A DNA stretch of 64,000 nt from Euonymus europaeus. Lineage: Eukaryota > Streptophyta > Magnoliopsida > Celastrales > Celastraceae. The notes beneath the pieces are model-generated. The model was not told the origin of the DNA and made no database searches. It was given only the letters and a program-made list of their open reading frames with translations. Of the stretch, positions 36,798 through 47,146 are shown piece after piece. The stretch's first letter is position 1, and each line of letters starts with the position of its first letter. A program made the position numbers and the translations under genes. The DNA is taken from positions 16,135,001 to 16,199,000 of the forward strand of contig OY756972.1 in the NCBI GenBank assembly GCA_963580455.1, written 5' to 3'.

Positions 36798-37915
36798 CTA
36801 GGCAACAAACACAAACGAAGAAGTATAACAATTTGAGTCTAACAATGCACAAGAAGAAACAGTCATGTGCTCTAGATTGAACTAGTATGGTACAAAGGGG
36901 TTCACTAAATTTTTATTAAGAAAATTACTATAATGTCCTTATACAAACTTGTTTCTTATCAATAATAATCAAAAAAAGAAATTTGACCCAATCTGAACTA
37001 AAGAGCAGCTAGGGAACACAAAGCAATTTGACCTCCAAATTTCAGTCATGGAAGCTAAAAGAGGTTTTAGCATTTATATATGGTGTACACTACAACCTAA
37101 TCCTGATTAACTCGATTATGAACAAGTCTACAAGGCTCTTGTATGAACAACCAACAAATAAGTGCAAATACCCTGTGGCAGTAGTAGCACAAAAAAGTTG
37201 AACACGACATTCTACTATTCTACAGCTTTGTTTTTCTCAATGTCTTTGATTGATTTACAAATAGAGGAGAAGACCATTGAGTTTTTTTTAAAACGTAGTA
37301 AGTTCAACATAAAAGGTTCACAGATTGAAAGCTCAGTGATGGGTGATGACAGCCAAGTGATGAGTGATGTAGATTGCAGGTTGATGCTCCTGCATCTATG
37401 GCATGGTTGGATAAGAGATAAACCCTCATGGAACCCTTGCCTAAATTAGCAACTCTGCTCCAAAGAAGCTGTGTAAGTCCTAAACGGTAGCAGTAAATTA
37501 TCCTTATAATACCCAAATATAATCTGTTCAAGTTCAATATACGATTGCAATGGTTTATGCAAGAAAACAAGAGTCACAATAAAGATCATATAAAACCCAA
37601 TCCAAAAACAAAATTACAGCTAGAAAAGATAACTTGGCTTATTCTTTTTGTATGCGGGGCAAGGCACGGGCACAGCAAGAAATTCAACAAAGGAGTTAAA
37701 CAACCTCATGCTCATTAAACCAAAAAACGAAGAACAATCAGTGTATTGTCCGCATCAGTGAATCGAACACATGAAGGGCATCGTTCACACCCTGTATTGA
37801 AAGGATTCGGACAAAAGGGATCAAGACAAACAGAAGCCGGGAAAGACCCCTTCTCACCCTCTACATGCTGGCAACGGAAGGAGGCAAGGTGTTTCCACCG
37901 AAACAGAAAACGAAC
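36798..37915 (-). other. BRF1: Possible 5' UTR intron of BRF1
   Basis: A CCCAG|GTTCG donor at 37915 and a TTGCCTAG acceptor at 36798 would join a leader exon near the probable promoter to the 31 bases before the start codon. Leader introns are common in plant housekeeping genes. The splice sites are plausible but unproven, and alternatives exist. Confidence 0.35.
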
Positions 37916-38008
37916 CTGGGCGAGGGTTTTCCGTAGAATCAGAGAGGAAGGAGTGTATAATGAGAGAGGAAGGAGTGAAAGAGTGACAGAGAGAGGAAGG
38001 AGAGGGGG
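37916..38008 (-). promoter_or_regulatory. BRF1: Probable BRF1 core promoter
   Basis: On the minus strand there is a long pyrimidine-rich stretch (CTCC/TTCC/CTCT words, about 38008-37962), then ATTATACA at 37961-37954, then another CT-rich patch and a candidate leader. Pyrimidine patches and TATA-like boxes are standard plant core promoter elements. No tail-to-tail neighbour competes for it. A MULE inserted immediately upstream (38021). Confidence 0.45.
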
Positions 38009-38055
38009 TGTCCTTTCTTCCGGGTTTACAACGGTTGTCACTGAGAGATAAAGAT

Positions 38056-38567
38056 GAAGCTTTTGAAAACCGGACCCATCATTGAACCGGTAAGATTCAA
38101 AGGTTCAAAAGGTTCAACCGGAGTTCAACCCGGTTCAAATCGGATTCAATAAAATATAATATTATATATATTTATATATATATTATAGATAATTATTTAA
38201 TGCTAAATAAAAAATATTTAATATTTAATAATGTGTAAAAACATTTTATAAAAATATAATATATTAATTTTGTATGTCTAATTTGAACATAAAATGTGTC
38301 ATAGTCTAGTGGTAAAGTGCTTGTCTTAGTACTTTTAGGTCATGTGTTCAAAACCTACCAACAACATTAATTTTGTACTTAAAAATCACCGGTCCGGTTC
38401 ATTGGGATCGGCCGGATCTACCGGTTGAACCGATTCAATGTTGGTTGACAAAAAAAGACCGATTCTATAAGTGCCCGGTTCATATATGTGTGACCGGACC
38501 GGTTACATGGCTGGTGACCAGTTCAATCGGTCCGACCGGCCGGTCCGGTCTGGTTCTAACAACCTTG
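38056..38567. mobile_element. hAT-type element nested in the MULE left TIR (512 bp)
   Basis: The ends GAAGCTTTTGAAAACC and GGTTCTAACAACCTTG are imperfect inverted repeats. A perfect 8-bp duplication ATAAAGAT (38048-38055 and 38568-38575) identifies the hAT superfamily. The subterminal parts are rich in CCGGTTCAACCGG-like palindromes. Removing the element and one duplication restores the MULE repeat, which proves the nesting order. Confidence 0.85.
38302..38355 (+). promoter_or_regulatory. tRNA-like A and B box pair inside the hAT element
   Basis: TAGTCTAGTGGT (38302-38313) resembles a Pol III A box, and GTTCAAAACC (38346-38355) resembles a B box at tRNA-like spacing. The surrounding sequence does not fold as a full tRNA, so this is at most a tRNA-derived or SINE-like segment within the MITE. 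Confidence 0.35.
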
Positions 38568-39077
38568 ATAAAGATAGGTCGTCTTCAACTAAAAATGTCT
38601 CTACTTGGTAATGCAAACGGTGAGAGTGTTCCAGAATTAATGAATTATCAGTCAGTCAATTTTTTGTCAATTTGGGCAACAGCGATGTTGACATGGCATC
38701 ACCTCCGCATTGTGACACAGTGGCCTTATATGCTTATGTGTAATTTTTTTAAAAAAAATTAAAAGAAAATTAGATGTTGACAAATGATATCATGACACCT
38801 GTTGTTACCGTTACATGCATAGCAATATGTTTCATGCATTACAAATTGCTCTCTGAAAGATAGAAATTGTTCCGACATGGTCTCTAAAACAGTTAAACAC
38901 AATTTTGAATTCAGTACATATTAATAGTCCAAAATAGTGTCCTACACATCAGATAAAATACCAGATAAAATACCATCTAGATTAGTCTAACATTGCACAG
39001 TATCAACAAAATGGCAGTAAAACACATAAATAGTTTGCATTGTCTTCAAAATACTAATCATTGACTTAGTGTAATAT

Positions 39078-41457
39078 TTCGCCTACGCATTAGGAATGGA
39101 GTTGCTTGTCGACGCTTGAGTTGCATTCAACATGTTAGTGTACCTAGCAGCAGAAGTCGTCCCCTGAATTGTTGAAGTTGTTGCAGACACTCTCCTTGTC
39201 CTCGGTGCAGGACAAGTTGTCTCAATAAGCACCCTTGGTGGCTCAACAATGGTTCCCCGCAAAGACCTCCCATGTGTAAGTTATGCTCTCCTAATTGGCA
39301 TCTTCGTGGCTGTCCTACCACCTGTTGATGGACCTCCAGCAGCATACCTGAAAGATTGAATGTCCTCCATCTCCAGTCCACTTTGCAGTCCAGGACCTAC
39401 TCATGAGGAATCTCTTATTTACCAAGCCATTCACACGTTTCACTAGCCTCCCTTGCTTCCTTTCCATCTTAGTACGATTCTTGAGATGCATGTCCATGGC
39501 CTCTGCCCTTAACCACTCAAGCATCATGATAATTGGCTTGTCTCTAACACACACGATCTTGGAGTTAAAACTCTCAAACATGTTATTGCATATGCTGTCA
39601 TTCTTACAAAATGTGTTGAAACCAGCTCTGGTCCACAAACAAGGATCTATGTCATCCAAGTACTTCCATGCCTCCTGGTCAATGTCCTTAATCTTCTGCA
39701 AGAAAGCACTGAACTCCTGTAGAGTGGTTGACTTAGCACAGTCATATACTAGTCTTTTGAATTGTTTACCTGGCCATTTTTTACTGAAATTGGTATAAAT
39801 ATGTCGCACATAGAATCTGTGCTCTATGGCCTGTTGGTTTTCTATAGAAAATTCTTCAATTCCTTGCACCAACCCTTTCTGCCTATCAAAAATGACGCAC
39901 CACCTTCTCTCATTAAAGCCACCAATGTCATTTAACAATTGTCTAAGAAACCAGAGCCAAGAATCCCCATTCTCCCTCTCTACCACTACCCATGTTATAG
40001 GATATATCCCATTGTCAGCATCTTAAGAAACATCAGTAAGTAGTTCGCCACCATAAAATGTTTTTAGAAAACACCCATCTAAACTTATCAAGGGTCTGCA
40101 ACCTGCCAAAAAACCATCTCTCAAAGGAGCCAAACACATATAAACCCTCTTGAAAACTACAGGATCATTTGGCCTATCCCTATCTACAAGAATGCTGCAA
40201 TTGCTACCTATGTTTGTCCTCAATACCTCTGTCATGTAGCTCCTCAAGTTAGCATATTGCTCCTGATGTTTCCCATCAATAATCTCTAAGGCCTTCTTCT
40301 TTGTTCTGTATGCATGAGTCCTTGATATTTCTAGTTGTAGACTATCCTTCACATGGTTCACTAATTCTCCTGCAGTGATCCGTGGTTGCGCTCTTATCTT
40401 CTCAACTAACTTAGTTGACAACCATGAACTGTTGGCCTGTTTGTTGTCAACCTTTCTACTGCATTCGTGCTTGTTCACATAAGTCTTTAGCTGATATATG
40501 GCCTAACCAGTTATTTTTGAGCACCACATTGTCCATGGGCATCCAATATCACACTTCACTTGGCAACGTAGCTTGTCATTCCTAACAAATTGCAGTTGAT
40601 AACCACCCTCAATAGCATAACTCCTAACAGCATCCTTGAACTCTTTGAGTGTAGTAAATTTCATTCCAAGTGAAAAAGGAAAACTCTTCTCCACCAGCAT
40701 TGGAATAATATTGAGGATTCCCACCTACAAGCGCTCTGACCTCGTCATCACTGTCAACCTCAAACAACAACATGTCTTCATTCTCAAAAAAGTGGAGTGA
40801 AGAGTCATCACTACCATGTCCAGCACCCTGCTCAAAACTATGTCAAACATTCTCTTTCTGCAATCCAGTATTCTCCAGCTGCAAACCAACATTCTCTTGC
40901 TCAAATCCAACATTCCCATCATCCAGTCCACCATCCTTATCCTCCTCCTCCTCTTCGTAACTTTCATCCTCCTCTTTATAACTCTCATCATTCTCTTCAT
41001 AACTTAGATCATTCTGCTCAGCACACTGTCCAACACCATCTTTAACATTCTCATCTTCCTTATCACACTGTCCAGCACCATGTCCAGCATTCCCATCTTG
41101 CAATCCAGCAATCTATTACTCCAATACAGTATTCCCATCTTCTCCACCACAATCCATACCAACAACATTACTTCCCAAAACAGAACCTTGAATGTCTTCA
41201 CCAACCTGAGCATTCAATACTACAGAATCCTCTACATGTACACTCTGTGTCCCAGAAGAATCATCAACCTGTGTATTCTCTTGTACAGAACCCTTACCTT
41301 GGCCCCCTTGGTTTGCTTCGAGGTTTGTCATAAAGGAAGCCAGAACCTCATCGGCATCGTCATCAAGGTGGACGATCCCACTGAAACTAGTATTTTGCCC
41401 AACCTTCCTGAGCTTGTTGCAAGACCTAGTTAGCATTCTCCTTGGAGCATCAGTCAT
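39078..41457 (-). pseudogene. mudrA-type MULE transposase, broken
   Basis: The minus-strand reading begins MTDAPRR at 41457. It starts with a long acidic low-complexity region (two adjacent stops TAA TAG at 41118-41113, a TGA near 40840, and a frameshift near 40680-40745). The MuDR DNA-binding domain (40700-40505, LGMKFTTLKEFKDAVRSYA, GCPWTMW), a TAG at 40505-40503 and the MULE catalytic domain follow. Catalytic residues are visible in SLDGCFLK (Asp), VIFDRQKG (Asp) and NNMFESFNSK (Glu). A TAA at 40025-40023 interrupts GELLTDVS/DADNGIYPITW. The SWIM zinc finger expected after the catalytic domain is missing: the sequence jumps near 39350 to a Thr/Ser/Arg-rich tail (TRRVSATTSTIQGTTSAARY). No protein can be made. 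Confidence 0.9.
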
Positions 41458-42106
41458 TGGACCTAGTAATCAAACAAACAAAAATGATCAACTCCCTAAA
41501 AAAAAATTCAATTATCAGAACCGAACCACCTCTTTAGGGTTTTGGGTCTCACTAAACACATATTGAAATACAAAATTGAACCTAACAGACACAAAAAAAT
41601 CCAAGAGAAACATTCACGACCCATGAATCCACTAGCTAACCACAACAATGCAACAGAGTGCAACATGGAACCCAGACCCCACAAAAACACCTTATTCACC
41701 CCTGTAAACAAGAACAGTTTAACACAATTCACAAAACTTACCAGCTATATGTCTTCCTTGATAATTCTTCCCACCTCAGAACGAATCACAGAGTGTAATA
41801 TGGAAGGAAGTTGAGAGACTTTTGGTGTTAGGGTTCCTGTTTTGGGCGCGCAAGTAACTTGCTGGTGAGGACATAACCCACCACAAGACTCCGTCTTCAC
41901 GTCGTCATTGTCATATCATCTCGTTTAACGGAGGTGATGCCATGTCAGCATCTCCGCTGCCAAATTAACCAAAAACTGACCGAGTGGTCATTCTGGAACA
42001 CTTTTACACTTTGCATTCCCAACTTGGCACTTTTTTACTTCAAGTGACTAAAATGAAACACGGCCTATCTTTCAGTGATCAGAAGTTGTATTATCCCCCT
42101 TTCTTA

Positions 42107-43848
42107 CTTCTCTTCCAAAGTAGATGCTTTCTCCCAACAACTAAGGATAGAGGAACTAAAAATGCAGCAAGCATATGAGCCCCGAGCCAACGGTAGAACT
42201 ACCCACAATGACATTGCAAAATTTTGAGATTGCAAAATTTTCTTTCTCACCTTTTAGGCAACCAGAAAAATCAAGAATCCAAGAATATTTTGACCATAAA
42301 GCAATTGGTGGAATGGGAAGGGTCAAGTGCAATAGGGCACTTGAAAATGGCGTTGGAAATTTTGGAGTGTGCAGAGGGAGTGATTTGGAAAAATTGTATT
42401 GGAAATTGTGTAAAATGGTAGAAAAAAGTGACATATGGTAGAAAATTATGAGAGAAATTGTGTTGATCCTTGATATTTAGAGTGTTTGTGAATGAAAATT
42501 AAAAAAAAAATACATTAAAATATGTGTTTTATTGTATGACTGTATTGGGAGTTGTGTTTTTCTATAATAGAAGTGGGATCGCCCTGAAAAATTTGAAGAG
42601 CCTAGCATTGGAGGTGCTCTATACCCCTAACCACCACCCACTGCCAGTCGTCAGTTATTACCTTGCTTTACTTTTATGCTATCATTTTTTTTAACTTCTC
42701 ATCGAAAAGAATAATGATGTGGAAATGGAAGACTTTAAATATAATTGTGCTCCCTTTTTTTTATCTCAAATAAGAATTAAATTAATATTAGAAGAGATTA
42801 GTAATCTAGATTGAAACACAATCAATATTTTTTAAATAAATAATTAAAAGTACAGTAAATAGATTTACAGTAGAACCCATTAATTGTTTTTTTTTAAGAT
42901 AGGTCTTTGTGAAACACTAAAACCTCCTTACATATGCTTTTTTAAATGAATTATTATCTTTTTAATTCTCTTGGCTAAGCTACATTGGTCACTGAATAGA
43001 GTAACTAATAAAATTTTTCATTTTTAATAAGGAATCAAATGGACACAATAAAATATCATAAATAAAAATTCATACTAAAATGTTACTAAGTTAGGCATAA
43101 AATAGAGGGGTCTAAATATTCAATCTAAAAAAAATGGCCGATAACAAGTGAGGGAAAAGAAAATGTTTTTTTTCCCTTTTGTACCTCTAATTCATCTTTT
43201 GTATTTATATATATAAATACCTAAGTGAGAAGCGAGAAAAGGATGATATTTTGTGTTTGGTTCACCTAATCATCTAAAATTATATGTTCATAGAAGTCAA
43301 GAGAATCACTAGCCAAAAAGAATATAAAAAAATGCGATATCATTATTATCTTGAATTAAGCATGTAATGGACTGACGAATAATATTGCTTTGAATGACAT
43401 TGTCTGCATATTGTATTATAATAAATGAAGGATCGGCGATGACCTGTATGGTGATATGGACAGTCGTTTCTAATGGCAGAACGTTTTGAATGAAAAAAGA
43501 GACAAAATGTGTAGATCGTACACCTAAAGGGAGGGAGGTTTATTTTAGAGGGTGTTTATTTATCAAAACCTAATCAAAAAAATAAAATAAAAATACATAA
43601 AGAAACAGAGAAATTGGGAAAAGTATGGACAGGAGCAAATGGGCGAGGAATAGGTTGTTGTGCCGAACGACGTCATTTTATGCATTGTGGCATCAGCGAC
43701 AACAAAGAAAGTGAGAAACACACAAATAGCCACAAGAGAAGCAATTGCGCAAGTATGTATGGGACTGCGACTCGCGGCCTAACAGCTGCAATCCCACGAG
43801 CTTTATGAGGGGGGAAAAAAGTCGTCGATGCTAACAGCTGTAATCCCA
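42107..43848. other. Noncoding AT-rich DNA downstream of the MULE
   Basis: No gene recognised. Short ORFs at 42175-42441 and 43614-43876 show no domain. The stretch 42540-42620 has words typical of small TIR elements (GAGCACCTCCAATGCTAGG on the minus strand), but I could not find its partner. Confidence 0.35.
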
Positions 43849-43930
43849 CGTGGTTCGACAACTTGCCTACGTCCACAGGATGATCTGAATTTTTATTAAG
43901 TAATCAATAAACATCTACAAAACATGATGC
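43849..43930 (-). repeat. LTR fragment matching the LTR at 45676-46093
   Basis: About 80 bp (ACGTGGTTCG.CAACTTGCCTAC...ATTAAGTAATCAAT.AACATCTACAAA) matches 45789-45860 with a few differences. It would be the downstream LTR of the gag-only element, mostly decayed or truncated. Confidence 0.6.
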
Positions 43931-44112
43931 TTTGACAAATGAATTCTTCCATTGGCCTTTGCCTGCTCATCCTCATCAAAATTTTAAGGCTTTGAGTGAG
44001 GAGCCCAATAGCCAAAACACTCAAGCTTGAAGAGACACTTTGGCTGTCGATCCTTGTAATCAATAGAGATCTACTTTCTTAAGAAATTTTGCATAGCCCA
44101 TTAGGCATCTAG

Positions 44113-44352
44113 TACTAGACTCTTCGGCTAGTTGTAGAAGTTTGCCTCTTTGACATTTTGTACTAGTCTTTTTAACTAGGAGTAAGAGTTAGTCTTTTTG
44201 GCGTTTCACACTAGTCTCTTCAATTAGTAATAGGATTTTGCCTCTTCGGCATCTCATACTAGTTTCTTTAACTAGTTGTAGGATTTTGCCTCTTCGGCAT
44301 CTTATACTAATTTGTTTAACTAGTGGCAAGAATAAAGTCTCTTTGGCTTGGG
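44113..44352. repeat. Tandem array, exact 48-bp period, five copies
   Basis: Units start at 44113, 44161, 44209, 44257 and 44305 with the word (T/C)ACTA(G/A)TxTxTTTAACTAG, and a second conserved block GxxTTTGCCTCTTCGGCATxT. Spacing is 48 bp every time despite about 20-35% divergence between units. It lies between the gag and the downstream LTR fragment of the element on the minus strand. Confidence 0.85.
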
Positions 44353-44465
44353 ATTAAGACTCACTTAGTTTCTATTTTTTTTTACTTGTGGACTGAACAA
44401 ATAAAAAATAACATAGCACTATAATATTTAAGAAATACTTATTCTTTTATTGAAAATGAGTGCCC

Positions 44466-45632
44466 TTAGGCTTTACTTTGCCATAGTTGGCATTGCATAT
44501 AGAACTTCTTAAGGTCCCCCTTGGATGACTCTTTCTGTTGTCCATCTTTGTTTGACCTATTGCTATCATGGGTTCCTTCTTGTGGGCAATGATGATCTTC
44601 ATGCTTATCTTCCTCAAGCTTGATATGTTGTCTTATCTTTTTCTGCAGTGCAACCATATTTTTATGTGTCGCGATCGTCAAGCTCTCTTAAAGCTTATGA
44701 TCTCGTGGAAATCCCAGACGAAAGGTTGTCACTGTTGTATTCTCGTCACAATCTTCAATGTCTACATAGGTATCCGAATACCTAGATACATATGCTTTGA
44801 GTGATTCTCCTTTCCTTAGGTATAAGGTAAAAAGTCTATCTAATGTAGTCGAGTCTTGAGTATTTTTAATGAACCTTGCCACGAAAATTCTTGCTAACTC
44901 CTTCCAAGATGAAATCAAGTTCTTCAGAAGTTGATGAAACCATTTCATTGTTGTGGCCCCCAGACTTGATGGGAACATCTTACACATAAGTCCACCTCGT
45001 CCAGCCCATAAAGCCATTTTATCAGAATACTCCGATATATGAGCAACTGGGTCCGTCTTCTCATTATATATAACAAATTTTGGGGGAGAGAACTCACTCG
45101 GAGGATCTTCATGACGTAGAGCCTGCACAAATGGTGTAGAAGTCCTCTTCTTGAGGGTTTGCTCTACATTCTTTTGTGCATTCCAATGGACTTCACTCAC
45201 ATTTGTCTTCAAGCCAATTCTTGACCTTCCTTGAGAGTGATTTCGACATCATATCCTTCTTGGAACAGAGTACTTGGTCCTCATGCTCGTTGGGGATGGA
45301 ATGTATCTTTTTCTACGAGAGCTACCCGTGATTTCACTATCTTCCTCCCTGACACATTTAGGAGTAAACCTCTTGCCTTCTGGACCAACACTCTGGAATA
45401 CTCTTTCCAGACATTTACCCTTCCTTATTAAGGATGGTAACTTCTCCCTCAGAGATTTAATGTGTTCCCGTCTTTGCTGAAGGTCTTCTTCAGCCTATGG
45501 AAAGGCTTCCTTTAACTCCACTTCATTAGGAACCAGCCTTCCTCCTTTTCCATTTTGATTCCCTTGCTGTTCCTCGTCATCATTAGGAGGATGATGTTCT
45601 TCCCATCTTGATCCTTCCAAAACTTGAGACAT
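44466..45632 (-). pseudogene. Gag of an LTR retroelement lacking pol
   Basis: A single frame of 389 codons runs from ATG 45632 to 44466, broken only by three in-frame stops: a TAG near 45497, a TGA near 45242 and a TAA at 44690-44688. The middle part is a retrotransposon gag domain (PPKFVIYNEKTDPVAHISEY, ALWAGRGGLMCKMFPSSL, MKWFHQL, SWKELARIFVARF), of the type seen in Ty3/gypsy elements. No protease, RT or integrase follows before the downstream LTR fragment. That makes it a gag-only element or a large deletion derivative. Confidence 0.8.
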
Positions 45633-45660
45633 GAATTTTGATGGAAACCTTTCATTTTCC

Positions 45661-45673
45661 ACAGACGGCGCCA
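45661..45673 (-). other. Primer-binding site of the gag-only element
   Basis: TGGCGCCGTCTGT on the minus strand lies two bases inside the LTR end at 45676. TGGCGCC-type sites are common in plant Ty3/gypsy elements. Confidence 0.7.
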
Positions 45674-45675
45674 AT

Positions 45676-46093
45676 TGTGGTATTAAATGCTTAAAGAAGT
45701 AAAACTGCTTAAAGAAATAGAACTGCTAAAGGAAGTAGAATTGCTTACGGAAGGAAAATTGCTTAAGGAAATGACATAAAAATATACGTGGTTCGGCAAC
45801 TTGCCTACATCCACGGGATGATTTGAACTTTATTAAGTAATCAATGAACATCTACAAATGTGTGAGATTGATCTGTATTTATTGGCCTTGGATATATGAT
45901 AGTTGATGCAGTTATGCCAATCCTTGAGACGATGTAACCGTCTTCATAACATCCTATTGTAACTGATGTCGGATAATCGCCTTCTCCAGTTGTAACTGTT
46001 GCAAGATAATTTCTTCTGGATGAAGGCTTGGAAACTATCAATCTACTAGATTTGTATTGACATACGGAAAGTAGTGTTATGCTCACACTAACA
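45676..46093 (-). repeat. 5' LTR of the gag-only element
   Basis: On the minus strand it starts TGTTAGTGTGAGC (46093) and ends AATACCACA (45676), 418 bp. The last 100 bp hold short tandem variants of AACTGCTTAAAGAAATAG. Part of it repeats at 43849-43930. The outer boundary was chosen from the TG start and is less certain. Confidence 0.6.
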
Positions 46094-46640
46094 TATGGAG
46101 GAGTGTAGTGTTCTGCTCCATAAAAGTATACACATACATATATATGTGTGTGTTCCCATGAATTTCTTCATAGTTTGAATAACTCAAGATTACATGAATG
46201 AGATTGTCAGATACATGAAGCGTATCACTCGATGGAATTTTTTATCAAAAGGATGGAGGTTTCTAACCTTGCTTCAATTAAAAAGACTTTGAATGTAATT
46301 TCTAAAGCTAAACTTCTATTGAAAATGAAATCAAAGTACCTACAAACTAATTGAACAAGCTAGTAACGAAGATGTAAGTAAAGTAAACTACACTAAGGAA
46401 ATGAAGAACTAAAACTGCATTAATTTCTATGGGAGAGAAACTTACATTGAATTGAAAGCAAAGATAAACAACTATACTAATATAAATGTTCTAGAAATAA
46501 GAAACTTGTGTGTATGGTTCTAGACCCCTTTTTCTGCCTCTTTGAGCCCTTCTTATAGCCTTTGCTAGATTTCTATGATTGGTTGATCATGTGAACTGCT
46601 AGCAACTGCTAATAACTATCCTCTGAAGATTCTATTTGGG
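46094..46640. other. Noncoding stretch
   Basis: A (TA)/(TG) microsatellite near 46131-46151 and AT-rich unique-looking DNA. No gene recognised. Confidence 0.35.
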
Positions 46641-46855
46641 ATTTTACCCGGATGTGGATTGCTCCTGGGTCTATGAAATTTTATGGCGGTAACAAATACC
46701 TCCTTGCACGTACAACGTTTGAAAAGACGACGATTTGTGCAAAATTCGTTCTTATGTTTTCAATTTTTTGTGATCCTTCTTGTTTCACGCTTCGTTCTTC
46801 ACTTTGTTATTAGGGTTTATCGACTTCCCTATTATTTCTTTATTTCCTGACTCCA

Positions 46856-47141
46856 TGGCTTCCTCCTCTACTCCATTGATTATAGTTCATACTCGGGTTT
46901 CTGATTCCATCGAAGAATCCATATTTTTTAGAGCCTTGTTCTTAATACGGACGTGTTAATCCCTTCCAAATCTAATCGCCCACCAATGTTTGGTCCTCAC
47001 TATGTTGCTTCTTTGAGCAATTCCTTAGCAGCTATTGCAGAATACTACCCTAATTGTCTCCAGTCCCCTTTATTTGCTCATCCTGATCGACTGACCACAT
47101 TTGGTAATTAGAACACGTCTTTACCATTGAAAGGTTGGAGC
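46856..47141 (+). pseudogene. Degenerate coding-like sequence, left part
   Basis: The reading starts MASSSTPLIIVHTRVSDSI and, after one shift, continues NTDVLIPSKSNRPPMFGPHYVASLSNSL and CLQSPLFAHPDRLTTFG, with a TAG near the end. It continues in the same frame beyond the solo LTR at 49422. The style recalls transposon-borne 'plant mobile domain' proteins or Tat antisense ORFs, but I cannot assign it. Confidence 0.4.
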
Positions 47142-47146
47142 ATAAC

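Larger units (their letters stand above)
38021..42097 (-). mobile_element. MULE (Mutator-like element) upstream of BRF1
   Basis: Long inverted repeats of about 165 bp lie at both ends; inner limits are near 38707 on the left and 41929 on the right (ATGCCATGTCA, GGAGGTGATG, TCTGGAACAC, ACCTATCTTT shared). The left repeat is interrupted by a later hAT element (38056-38567). The near-perfect 9-bp duplication CCTTTCTTC (38012-38020) / CCTTTCTTA (42098-42106) has the Mutator length. A mutated mudrA-type transposase runs on the minus strand between the repeats. The left end lies about 60 bp upstream of the TATA-like box of BRF1. Confidence 0.85.

Noticed and set aside
37715..38041. 108-codon minus-strand ORF just upstream of BRF1
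   Set aside because: It crosses the MULE end and the pyrimidine-rich promoter-like stretch and shows no domain. It is better read as promoter plus leader exon.
38290..38370. Possible tRNA gene
   Set aside because: A- and B-box-like words are present, but no acceptor stem pairing or anticodon arm could be built. It lies inside an hAT-type element.
42170..42630. Possible MITE
   Set aside because: Typical subterminal words at 42590-42622, but no matching inverted partner or target duplication was found.
44113..44352. CRISPR-like array
   Set aside because: Plant genome, diverged units with no conserved-repeat/unique-spacer pattern; it is a tandem repeat.
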